NCBI GenBank assembly: GCA_964019135.1
Contig: OZ025250.1
Location: 46,159,174-46,223,173, forward strand
Reading direction: 5' to 3'
Length of the DNA stretch: 64,000 nt
Source: Arenicola marina
Taxonomy: Eukaryota; Annelida; Polychaeta; Arenicolidae
Positions 21,488 to 31,916 of the stretch are shown here, in pieces. Below the pieces are notes generated by a model. The model made no database searches. It was not told where the DNA came from and saw only the letters and a program-made list of their open reading frames with translations. Positions within the stretch are counted from its first letter, which is position 1. Each line of letters opens with the position of its first letter. Made by a program: the position numbers and the translations under genes.

Positions 21488-21741
21488 CGATCTAATAATC
21501 CGGGGCATATTTCGCCCTAATCCTTTTTTGTACCTTGGTCTCTTTTAATATGCGTGTGCACAGGAGCGGCCTGAAACAACAATCCTGGCTTTTTGCAATC
21601 TCACCAATCAGGGCGGCGCTGCGCAAATCGACCCGACAACTGCGCCGCGGGGTTGTACCAATGTCTCGCTGGGACCCAGCGTGTGACATGTAACGTGTCC
21701 GTATTAGGCGAACGAAACGATGAAAAATACGTCAATTGTGT

Positions 21742-21830
21742 TTCTAATTCAATCTCTGCATCCGTCAAGCTCCGCCAGGGGGCCAGCTAAGCCGGGCTCG
21801 CCGAGCGCCACCTTGCGGAGAGCTGGACAA
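21742..21830. repeat. repeat family with paired CTCF-like motifs, copy C
   Basis: TCTCTGCATCCG, CCGCCAGGGGGCCAG (21772-21786, forward) and AGCGCCACCTTGCGG (21804-21818, reverse). Same order as copies A and B, with a shorter 17-bp gap between motifs. Confidence 0.6.
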
Positions 21831-22895
21831 CTAATGTGATTTTGTAGCTCCTTCTAAACTAATTCTAGCGACGACCGCACACAGCAAGGGATCTCTTTAG
21901 AGCTATAGAACCAAATATATAATAAGTCTGTTGCACTAAAAGGTCCTAGGCTCATGGTACAAATCTCCGGTACGATCCGCGGTCGACATCACACACAAAG
22001 TAGCGAACAGCGAACAGGCGCGCAGGGATATAAAGCCGGCCGCCAACTTCTGCTCCAGTGACCAAATTGCTTTTCTCCGGATAACCCACAGGCTTTCAGG
22101 CTTTAAATCCAAGACAGAATATACTTATTTGACATGGAGAAGAGGTTGCTAATACAAAAAAATACGGAATATATTGCTTTAAACAGGGCAAAAAGCCGTA
22201 GTTTACTGCCGCATTTAACATCACTGCTTCAATATATTTGGGCACAATCTTTCAATTCATTTAAAGTTGCATGTGGAGTTGTTTTGCTGTTTTTTAATGC
22301 CAAATTTGCGTATAAGAACACAAAGGCCTTAAGGTTCATAACAGACAATAAACACCTACCATATCGCTCACCAATTATCTGCCAATGAGCAAAACATTTC
22401 AAATTCATGAATTGTCCGCCACAAAAATGAAAACTTGTGCTGATTTGAAACGTCATAAACGTGTGTACTCAAGTCGTTTACCGGTGCCACCGACATGGGG
22501 CCCAAGCGCTAAATTATATGAGACAATAGAAGCGTCCGGAGCGCCACTTTTTCTTTGGCGGTGGCCGTTGACACTGCTTGTGGTCAAAGGTAACATTTCC
22601 TGTTTATGTTTATTTTGGTACAGCCGTTGCAACGGTCAGCTCCACATGTAACTTTAATCAACTCTTTTAAAACATTAAAAAGGTTAAACAACTGTAAACC
22701 TTTGCTCCAATTAAGTCTAAGAAGAAAATGATTCTTAAATACTTGCAATAACAATTTGGCCACCTTCAAAGAGCCATTTTTCATCTTTCCTTTGTGCAAC
22801 ACTTTTTTGGTCATTTCAAGATTAATTTTCACAGAGCCAACTGTGTGCATACATGGGCCATCCAGGGCCATCAATTTAAATTACATATTAGTTGG
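21831..22895. other. no supported gene; several unrecognised short frames
   Basis: Open frames of 75-96 codons occur on both strands (for instance minus 22229-22456 and 22584-22874). The latter has a Lys/Leu-rich run (LKVAKLLLQVF) that could be a transposase remnant, but no conserved residue pattern is firm enough to name it. Confidence 0.3.
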
Positions 22896-22945
22896 GAAAT
22901 TCTCAGTTCACGATTAACAGGAAATTCTCAATTCACGATTAACAG
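22896..22945. repeat. 25-bp direct tandem duplication
   Basis: GAAATTCTCAGTTCACGATT plus AACAG is repeated once with a single difference. A related CCCAGTTCACGA lies just beyond the far end of the adjacent transposon (24070), suggesting the transposon inserted into this local repeat. Confidence 0.8.
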
Positions 22946-23122
22946 GAAATCCTTGAGCGCGGCGTTCGGCTAATACCCACAAAGATTGTCTAGAGTAAGA
23001 TCTCCAACTCGCGCGTTCACTGCGTGCACATTCGTGCAAGGCGCCATCTAGCGGTCGGGATGCTACTTCAGGCTCTATCGCAAAGGCCGCCGGCGTAACT
23101 GACGCAAGAAACTGGCGCTGCC

Positions 23123-23215
23123 ATGGACTTTTGTACGGCCATTAACTGTACAAACTGCATGAAGAACAATCCAAATACGTTTTTTTTCAAGTTTCCTAAA
23201 GATCAGAAAATGTAA
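23123..23215 (+). pseudogene. THAP-domain N-terminal fragment of a P-type transposase
   Basis: Thirty codons, starting at an ATG 143 bp inside the transposon end. The peptide reads MDFCTAINCTNC..., then FFFKFPKDQKM. C-x4-C at residues 4 and 9 and the F-K-F-P-K-D block match the start of the C2CH zinc-binding THAP domain, the site-specific DNA-binding module of P-element and THAP9 transposases. The frame then stops, and the later Cys and His ligands and the rest of the transposase are missing. Confidence 0.65.
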
Positions 23216-23511
23216 AGCAAGTTCGGACAAGTCTTTGTCTACTTTTACAGTTCCAGCTTTGTCAACAAAAGTGACATTGTCATTGGACCATTGAACCAAG
23301 GAGGGCAGATCGACTAACTTATCAGTCCGAATATAATGGGTTTGCGAGGTTTCCATGGAAAAAAAGAAGTATTTCACCTGCAAATCCCCTCTGTCAGGCT
23401 CTGAAATAGATGTTTCTGCTAACACAGATGAGCAGGGTAGATAGAAATGGTTCATGGATTGAGAAGCATGCGTATTCAAACTATTGTTCCATCACGTGAA
23501 GACGTCGTGAA

Positions 23512-23577
23512 GCCCACTAGCGCAGTTGGTAAGACGTTTGTCTTTTGATCGCAAGGTTGTGCGTTCCCGACGAAGGC
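23512..23577 (+). repeat. tRNA-like sequence inside the P-like element, followed by T run
   Basis: TAGCGCAGTTGGTAAGACG is a good D arm/A box; GTCTTTTGATCGCAAGG resembles an anticodon arm with TTG (Gln-like) in the loop; GTGCGTTCCCGACG looks like a T arm lacking about four bases of the B box. A run of eight to nine T at 23586 could end pol III transcription. It is probably a decayed tRNA or SINE head rather than a working tRNA gene. Confidence 0.4.
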
Positions 23578-24060
23578 GAACACAGTTTTTTTTACCTTTA
23601 TTGGTCGGAAAACCTGCTATTTTCTCTGAACAAAGGTGGTCGTTCCCCCGGTTGTCACGATTTTAAAGGGATTATCGATCCTAATTTTTGATTCTTACTA
23701 AGTTTCGATCTAAGTTAGATCTAAAAGTCAGAGGACTAAAGTCAGAACACTCACATTATGTGACATGTCTGCCCCGCGGCTGTGAGTTCGTTTCACTGTT
23801 GACATTAGACTTGATAACTTTCAATAAGGAAACTAGAGGGGTAGAATGTGTGTTTTTGTCAATATTATGCAGGTAACTTAATTCTCGATCGATAAGTTAA
23901 CATGTTTTTTACGTGTTTTTCGCTCGTCTGGTACCAGCGCGTATCAGTTATCCGACTGGAATGTAGCATCCCCACCGCTAGGGCGGCGCCACAACTCGTT
24001 TGTAACATTTCGGCCACAGGCAGACGCGCGAGTTGGAGATCTTACTCTAGACAATCTTTG

Positions 24061-25530
24061 ATACCCATTCCCAGTTCACGACGAATTACTTTCCTCATTT
24101 CCAGTTCATGGTGAAATGAAAAGGGGGGGGGGCACTGAAAACCTGCGACCGGGGGGGTGGACTCCTTGCTCTCGGAAAACCTGAAACCTGCAACTTATTT
24201 ATCTATTACCTTGAAAGGCATTTGAAGCAAGTACGGTTTAGTTAATCACATTATTGCATTATATAGATTATATAGATTATATAGGATTGGACAGTTGCAA
24301 CGGGTTCACAAAAATAAACCTTTTATATTTCAGTATCTAAATGGGTGTTTGTCGTAAGTGAAACATTGCTCGACGTGGCAAACGATTAAGAGACACAGTG
24401 GAACCGGTATACAACATGTGAACACACGTTTTTCACAACAGGCACTTTTTCTTTCTCAGAATTTACATTCGTTTTGGCGCCTATTCGAGGCTTGTCCCCT
24501 TTCACGAGCCACATTTGTTCCCACTGTGCGAGAGGATAATCGATGCGAACAGAATGTTAGCACAGCCTGCCCATTCCATAATTGTATACCAGCCAGCCTA
24601 ACCCAATTCATGTGTACTGGCGCGCGTGCGTCGGTTTGGGGCATTCTGTTTAGCATGTGCAGTAGGCCAAGTGCTTTGTGCACATGATTGTATAGCTGCA
24701 TTTCGGGAAGGCCATCATTCATCAATATTCATGAAGGCGGGAATGGTTACAAGACCCACTGGTCCAGGGTCTCGGCACTAACACTCGACCGACCAGTTGC
24801 ACACTCGCCTCGGACCGCCGGTCGAGCGTTAGTGTCGCACTCTGCCATGAGTCATAGCTGTTGATCAAATATATTGCTTGTTATAGTGTTATTTCACAAA
24901 GGACAGGGCTGTCTAACTTACTGAGTAGTGAGATGTATCAGATGCGGCCAGCTATCCCCTCCGGCTATGAGATAATCCACTTGTGAAACAACCCTGAATG
25001 ACGTATCGGGTGGAAACTCAACCCAGCGGCGATCAGTATATCTGCTTCAGGCTCCGTAACTGTCCTTGACTGCCCCCCCCCCCCTACTTTTATGCTCGAG
25101 CAGTTTGTTACTATGTCTTTGCCCTGTTATCTCTGTCCAGATCACCGTAACAGCTCCCCCAGCTGCCAGCCGACTTTGAGGCTCAGTCTCGTATTTCTCA
25201 TATGCACAGATGCGAAACTAAAAATAAGTATCGATAATCGAACCACTCCTCCATCGTCAGTGCTTTTGTTATTGTAGCCATACAGATACACCCTTAACGT
25301 CCAGCTCCTAGGTCCAAAGGGACTTCGAACACATTAATACCAATATATTTCTCCATCAGTATAGAATACCTGTTAATTTTATTCGGGAGCACCATTTGAA
25401 ATATTTGCCGTTATCTCATATGGCGCGTTAAAACACCAAGCAATAGTCAGAGGCGATCATTCGGCGTTTCGTGACATAAATGTAGGCTCCTGTGTAAAGA
25501 GACCGCGCGCTGTACACATGAGACTGGCAG
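24061..25530. other. no gene; G/C runs and one hairpin
   Basis: Contains G-rich runs at about 24123-24160, a TTATATAGA triplicate near 24260, the hairpin at 24776-24834, and a C run at about 25073-25085. Open frames below 110 codons have no domain. Confidence 0.4.
24776..24834. repeat. inverted repeat, 16-bp arms, 27-nt loop
   Basis: CACTAACACTCGACCG (24776-24791) and its complement at 24819-24834 differ at one position. The loop contains a further CGGACCGCCG. Confidence 0.75.
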
Positions 25531-25932
25531 TCATATTGTTCCGCTTGTAACTACAATCTGAAGAAAATGAAACTAAGAGAAAATGACTATTGTCCTTACT
25601 GTCGCGATTCTCATACCATACCTCACATGTTATTCTGGTGTGATCATATCAATAACATTTGGAAAGCTGTTTCATTCGTAATGTGTAGAACTGTTACACC
25701 AGCCGACATCGTAACTGGTTGCAACAGCTATATAGATAACTTTGGAATAACTGTATGCAGCTATATAATATACAACATCTACCAAAGAGAAACTAGCTGT
25801 ATTCACTCCGATATCAGTAAATTATTTCTGGCTGAATTAAAACAAAACATTAACATATACAGGGTAACCAGGGTAACAAAAATTAAAAATATATGTAACT
25901 GGCTTGAGAAACTAAATATTGCATTGACGTAA
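25531..25932 (+). pseudogene. L1/Tx1-like LINE ORF2 C-terminal fragment
   Basis: An open stretch of 133 codons up to a stop at 25930-25932; a Met-initiated frame starts at 25567. It contains ENDYCPYCRDSHTIPHMLFWC and HINNIWKAV, the C-x2-C...H-x-L-FW-x-C pattern that follows the reverse transcriptase in L1-clade LINEs. The RT and endonuclease domains are absent, so this is a 5'-truncated remnant. Confidence 0.6.
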
Positions 25933-26678
25933 ACAATGTCTTTTCTTTCTTCATCATGTTTTATTGTTGTTGTGAATAGGTCAATTGGACTTGATGTACC
26001 TATGTACTGCACTTTTATTTTGAAATGACCACTGACCCACCGTATTCTAGCCCCAACTATTTCCACAGCCCCGTTGTAGATTTATGGATATCTAGGCTGC
26101 GTAATAGCCGTGAGGATATACACACTCCCGACAGGTGAAATGCAGACAAGAACCCATATGGCACAGTGCCCCCGAGCGGCAGTTCTAGGTACTCCGTCCG
26201 CGGCAGACCAACAAACTCGATTTCAGGTTTCAGTGAGGAATGATGTCCGAGAATAAAAATATCGACGCTCGCACGTAATCGGCCAAAACGACTCGTTTAT
26301 CTGAGCCGAGCTATGGCCTTGAGTCCCCTACCCCCGCCCTACTACGCCCCCTCCCCCAATGCCAGTTCCCACCCTGTTCTCTCTCGGCCTGGCGCTGGTG
26401 AGTGAGGGGACCAGCCTGGGGCAGCCCGACGACAAGGCACAAGTAAACGTCCGAAAGTTGTTAAACCACGACGTCATTGCCCTGGGAGAAGGGAGGCGGA
26501 GGAGGGGGGGGGGTGGATATGTCATTCCCGTCTTTCCATGTGGCAGATGTGATAAAATGGACCAAATGAAGGTGGTGCCAAAGAAAGGACCTTGACCTTT
26601 CATACTAGCCAGCTCGTTCTTCCTGGTCCAACTGAATCCGGATGATGAAGAACACGTGTCCAGGCTGGGAGGCGGTCG
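25933..26678. other. LINE 3' flank and unique sequence
   Basis: The first bases may be LINE 3' UTR, but no A-rich or simple tail was identified. A 78-codon frame at 26359-26595 (plus; MPVPTLFSLGLALVSEGTSL...) contains a consensus donor CTG-GTGAGTGAG at about 26398, so part of it could be an exon. It encodes FPCGRCDKMDQM near its end; no family is recognised. Confidence 0.3.
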
Positions 26679-27967
26679 TCATCATCAGCGTCCCCCCATC
26701 TGCGTCCCTTATCATCGTCCCCCCATCAGCCCCCCATCAGCGTCCCCCATCAGCGTCTCCCATCAGCGTCCCCCATCAACCCCCCCCCATCAGTCCCCCC
26801 ATCAGCGTCTGCCATCAGCGTCCCCCATCAGCATCCTCCATCAGCGTCCCCCATCAGCGTCCCCTATCATCGTCCCCCCATCAGCGTCTCCCATCAGCGT
26901 CCCCCATCTGCGTCCCCTATCATCGTCCCCCCATCAGCGTCCCCCATCAGCGTCTCCCATCAGCGTCCCCCATCTGCGTCCCCTATCATCGTCCCCCCAT
27001 CAGCGTCTCCCTTCAGCGTGCCCCATCTGCGTCCCCTATCATCGTCCCCGCATCAGCGTCCCCCATCAGCGTCTCCCGTCAGCGTCCCCCATCAACCCCC
27101 CCCCATCAGTCCCCCCATCAGCGTCCCCCATCAGCGTCCCCTATCATCGTCCCCCCATCAGCGTCTCCAATCAGCGTCCCCCATCTGCGTCCCCTATAAT
27201 CGTCCCCCCATCAGCGTCCCCCATCAGCGTCTCCCATCAGCGTCCCCCATCTGCGTCCCCTATCATCGTCCCCCCATCAGCGTCTCCCTTCAGCGTCCCC
27301 CATCTGCGTCCCCTATCATCGTCCCCCCATCAGCGTCCCCCATCAGCGTCCCCATCAGCGTCCCCCATCAGCGTCCCTCATCAGCGTCCCCCGTCAGCGT
27401 CCCCCATCAGCGTCCCCCATCAGCGTCCCTCATCAGCGTCCCTCATCAGCGTCCCTCATCAGCGTCCCTCATCAGCGTCCCCCATCACCCCCCCCCCATC
27501 AGCGTCCCCCATCAGCCCCCCCCATCAGCGTCCCTCATCAGCGTCCCCCATTACCCCCCCCCTCATCAGCGTCCCCCATCACCCCCCCCCCCCTCATCAG
27601 CGTCCCCCATCAGCCCCCTCCCCCATCAGCGTCCCTCATCAGCGTCCCCCATTACCCCCCCCCCCTCATCAGCGTCCCCCATTACTCTCCCCCACCTCAT
27701 CAGCGTCCCCATCAGCCCCCCCCCATCAGCGTCCCCCATCACCCCCCCCCCTCATCAGCGTCCCCCATCAGCCCCCCCCCATCAGCGTCCCCCATCAGCC
27801 CCCCCCATCAGCGTCCCCCATCACCCCCCCCCCCTCATCAGCGTCCCCCATCAGCCCCCCCCCATCAGCGTCCCCCATCAGCGTCCCTCATCAGCGTCCC
27901 CCATCACCCCCCCCCCTCATCAGCGTCCCCCATCAGCCCGCCCCCATCAGCGTCCCTCATCAGCGTC
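26679..27967. repeat. C-rich minisatellite, about 12-bp unit CCCCATCAGCGT
   Basis: Roughly 100 units of CCCCATCAGCGT/CCCCATCTGCGT/CTCATCAGCGT with frequent C-run length changes. Longer blocks (with TATCATCGTC inserts) recur in the first 700 bp; the last 500 bp is richer in C runs. Long frames cross it only because the unit is 12 bp and lacks stops in some phases. Confidence 0.95.
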
Positions 27968-28030
27968 TCTATACTGAGCAACTTTTGACCTGTTCGAACG
28001 AGACAATTGATGAATGCGATTACGTTCATT

Positions 28031-30011
28031 ATCAATCCAGTGTGCCTAATCCCGTTGTCCTAGGACATCAATCCAGTGTGCCTAATCCCGTTGTCCTAGG
28101 ACATCAATCCAGTGTGCCTAATCCCGTTGTCCTAGGACATCAATCCAGTGTGCCTAATCCTGTTGTCCTAGGACATCAATCCAGTGTGCCTAACCCCCGT
28201 TGTCCTAGGACATCAATCCAGTGTGCCTAATCCCGTTGTCCTAGGACATCAATCCAGTGTGCCTAATCCCGTTGTCCTAGGACATCAATCCAGTGTGCCT
28301 AATCCCGTTGTCCTAGGACATCAATCCAGTGTGCCTAACCCCGTTGTCCTAGGACATCAATCCAGTGTGCCTAATCCCGTTGTCCTAGGACATCAATCCA
28401 GTGTGCCTAATCCCGTTGTCCTAGGACATCAATCCAGTGTGCCTAATCCCGTTGTCCTAGGACATCAATCCAGTGTGCCTAACCCCGTTGTCCTAGGACA
28501 TCAATCCAGTGTGCCTAACCCCGTTGTCCTAGGACATCAATCCAGTGTGCCTAATCCCGTTGTCCTAGGACATCAATCCAGTGTGCCTAATCCCGTTGTC
28601 CTAGGACATCAATCCAGTGTGCCTAATCCCGTTGTCCTAGGACATCAATCCAGTGTGCCTAACCCCGTTGTCCTAGGACATCAATCCAGTGTGCCTAATC
28701 CCGTTGTCCTAGGACATCAATCCAGTGTGCCTAATCCCGTTGTCCTAGGACATCAATCCAGTGTGCCTAATCCCGTTGTCCTAGGACATCAATCCAGTGT
28801 GCCTAACCCCGTTGTCCTAGGACATCAATCCAGTGTGCCTAACCCCGTTGTCCTAGGACATCAATCCAGTGTGCCTAACCCCGTTGTCCTAGGACATCAA
28901 TCCAGTGTGCCTAATCCCGTTGTCCTAGGACATCAATCCAGTGTGCCTAATCCCGTTGTCCTAGGACATCAATCCAGTGTGCCTAACCCCGTTGTCCTAG
29001 GACATCAATCCAGTGTGCCTAACCCCGTTGTCCTAGGACATCAATCCAGTGTGCCTAACCCCGTTGTCCTAGGACATCAATCCAGTGTGCCTAACCCCGT
29101 TGTCCTAGGACATCAATCCAGTGTGCCTAATCCCGTTGTCCTAGGACATCAATCCAGTGTGCCTAACCCCGTTGTCCTAGGACATCAATCCAGTGTGCCT
29201 AACCCCGTTGTCCTAGGACATCAATCCAGTGTGCCTAATCCTGTTGTCCTAGGACATCAATCCAGTGTGCCTAATCCCGTTGTCCTAGGACATCAATCCA
29301 GTGTGCCTAATCCCGTTGTCCTAGGACATCAATCCAGTGTGCCTAATCCTGTTGTCCTAGGACATCAATCCAGTGTGCCTAATCCCGTTGTCCTAGGACA
29401 TCAATCCAGTGTGCCTAATCCTGTTGTCCTAGGACATCAATCCAGTGTGCCTAATCCCGTTGTCCTAGGACATCAATCCAGTGTGCCTAATCCCGTTGTC
29501 CTAGGACATCAATCCAGTGTGCCTAACCCCGTTGTCCTAGGACATCAATCCAGTGTGCCTAATCCCGTTGTCCTAGGACATCAATCCAGTGTGCCTAATC
29601 CCGTTGTCCTAGGACATCAATCCAGTGTGCCTAATCCTGTTGTCCTAGGACATCAATCCAGTGTGCCTAATCCCGTTGTCCTAGGACATCAATCCAGTGT
29701 GCCTAATCCCGTTGTCCTAGGACATCAATCCAGTGTGCCTAATCCCGTTGTCCTAGGACATCAATCCAGTGTGCCTAATCCCGTTGTCCTAGGACATCAA
29801 TCCAGTGTGCCTAATCCCGTTGTCCTAGGACATCAATCCAGTGTGCCTAATCCCGTTGTCCTAGGACATCAATCCAGTGTGCCTAATCCCGTTGTCCTAG
29901 GACATCAATCCAGTGTGCCTAATCCCGTTGTCCTAGGACATCAATCCAGTGTGCCTAATCCCGTTGTCCTAGGACATCAATCCAGTGTGCCTAATCCCGT
30001 TGTCCTAGGAC
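28031..30011. repeat. very homogeneous 36-bp minisatellite, 55 copies
   Basis: The unit contains ATCAATCCAGTGTGCCTAAT then CCCGTTGTCCTAGGAC. Copies differ almost only at two positions (AATCCCG, AACCCCG, AATCCTG) and one unit carries an extra C (about 28195). Each unit has the 10-bp palindrome GTCCTAGGAC. Because 36 is a multiple of 3, a frame reads HQSSVPNPVVLG repeatedly, but nothing else suggests coding. Confidence 0.98.
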
Positions 30012-31916
30012 CTGTACAATGATTGTGTCCTCACTTTGATTATGGAGATGATACGACTTATTTATTACGTGAAATTCATTGCAATCTGTATTTAGTTTAG
30101 CTTAATGTGCAATGTGCAATCTCCGCAGACGCCTCGAGAAGGGAAGTCACCGCGATTTCGAGCAGTTTTTGCAAGTGACAAGCTCACATCCACAAGTTAG
30201 TGGCAGCCAGGCCCAAAGAGAAGTGGATTGCAGACATTTTGACAAATACCTTTTTTTATAGGAAATAGTCTAAATAATTATTATTTGAATTTGTTGATAT
30301 TGTATTATATAAGCCTAGTACATGTAGTCCGTTCTCACCCGTCAAACGTCGCCAACTTGGTTAATCGTAACAATTTTGCTGGCAAACAAATGTTGCAATT
30401 AAAGCGGAGTGCACCGTATACATGTATATGTGTTAAGGGTGTCTATATCCCAATTCGTATCTTTGATTCATAGAGGAAGTCAGCTACCATTGTACCCGGG
30501 GCCAAGGGCCCATTTCCGGGGTAGGTCGACACGCTCTGCTGTAAAAGGCTGGTGCCAATATTTTGTTTTTATGGAGTCCCTAAAACATGTCCAGGGGGCG
30601 ACCCCGTTGGGAAACCCACACAGATATTTTTAGAGAACTTTATATAGAAGTACCCATGTTGCGAAAAAAAAGTGAAAAATAAACACAAGAAAATGAGCGG
30701 TTTCGTTACAATTCTGTGTATTCCGTGCTTTTATCGCACAAATTTGTTGCAAGCACCGCTCTGAGCTTATTGCATTAGTGTTTAGACGCGTTTAGCCCAA
30801 AAATTACGACTTTGGGTTTATAATCATAAATATTTCTAAAACACCAAATTGCGTATGAGTCTTTTCGCCAGAAAATCAAGCGTACTGAACTTTCAATTCT
30901 TCTGATTCCAACAGTTAATGCGGCCTACAGCGACTTTCTTCTAATATCCTTCATCCAGGAGTCTGGCTTAGTGACAATCTTATTTCAAACTCAGTCTTTC
31001 GAAGAAAAGTTGTATCATCAAATGCAATGTGTTCGAGGAGAGGCACCCCATGCACATGTACTGTGCAAAAATCCATTGATTTCAAAATCTCTTTAGTCAC
31101 TGCATAGAACATTGTACAAATATGAAACCTATAGTATATATATTGTCAAACAACAACATGACTTTATCGTTGATTATTTATAAATCGTACATCTGCCCAC
31201 AAAATGACAAACATGTAAACTTATAGGCAAAGGCTTGCCATAACGTGTTAACCTGGCACAGACGACCAACCCCCAAACATGAAGCAGGGTGTTTTTACCC
31301 AGTTTACTATGGACACCATTGACAACATAAACTTTGGCTGGCTGCTGCTAACCCTGAAAGTTACGGATATGAAGAAAGGCGGTTACTCGATCGATGTAAA
31401 CCGATGAATTCCTGTCTAGCAATGAAGCTTGGTGTTTAAAATGGTCGCCAATAGGGGGCATGTCCTATAAATCACAGGTTCGGAGAGATGACATGTGTAC
31501 CCAATGTCTCTGTATGTAAAAAAAATTCTTCCAGCCTTTCACAGCCGAGCGTGTCCACCTATCCCTCCTCGGAACGGATACGACGGGTCTCAATCAGCTC
31601 CCAAAGGTATAAAAACATGAAATGCAGACCAGGTACCGGACGTCAACAAGCATGATTCCGTGTTTTCGCACAACTGAAAACATCAGATCAGAAAAACAAT
31701 ATTTGTTCCCCTGAGGAATCTCAAGGCTTTACGGCGTGGTGCCGCCTCCCCTGTGTGAATAACCTGAGAGGGCGGCCGGCCTATCTACGGGCCACAGAGA
31801 TCAGTTACTAAACAAAGGCTGCGATGATAGGTATGTTCTCCACAGATTTCCGCGGTAACTGTCGCCGCCAGCAATCCATCGGGCATCCATTTTATCCATG
31901 TAAAATGGCTAGCGCA
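30012..31916. other. no gene seen
   Basis: Unique AT-leaning sequence. Frames stay below 75 codons, and no RNA gene, TIR or tandem repeat was recognised. Confidence 0.5.

Larger units (their letters stand above)
22980..24060 (+). mobile_element. P-like (THAP-type) DNA transposon, internally deleted
   Basis: Perfect 36-bp terminal inverted repeats (22980-23015 and 24025-24060) begin CAAAGATTGTCTAGAGTAAG. Direct flanks ATACCCA (22973-22979 and 24061-24067) give a 7-bp match, close to the 8-bp duplication of P elements. Subterminal inverted repeats (23040-23066 and 23963-23990, about 27 bp, sharing GCGG..GGGATGCTAC) mirror P-element architecture. A THAP domain start lies just inside the left end at 23123. 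At 1.08 kb it is far shorter than an autonomous element and lacks a catalytic core, so it is non-autonomous. The identical TIRs indicate fairly recent mobility. Confidence 0.8.

Noticed and set aside
22134-22874. Four short frames on both strands between 22.1 and 22.9 kb as genes
   Set aside because: No shared domain, no splice support, and strands conflict; a faint transposase-like Lys/Leu stretch is too weak to name.
23075-23479. 134-aa minus-strand frame inside the P-like transposon
   Set aside because: It overlaps the THAP-coding segment on the opposite strand and shows no recognisable domain; chance or a scrambled internal segment is more likely.
26642-30022. Long open frames (185-612 codons) across the C-rich and 36-bp minisatellites
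   Set aside because: They exist because the units are multiples of 3 without stops in some phases; several phases overlap, there is no non-repetitive coding sequence, and frames start and end at the array edges or at a unit with an indel.
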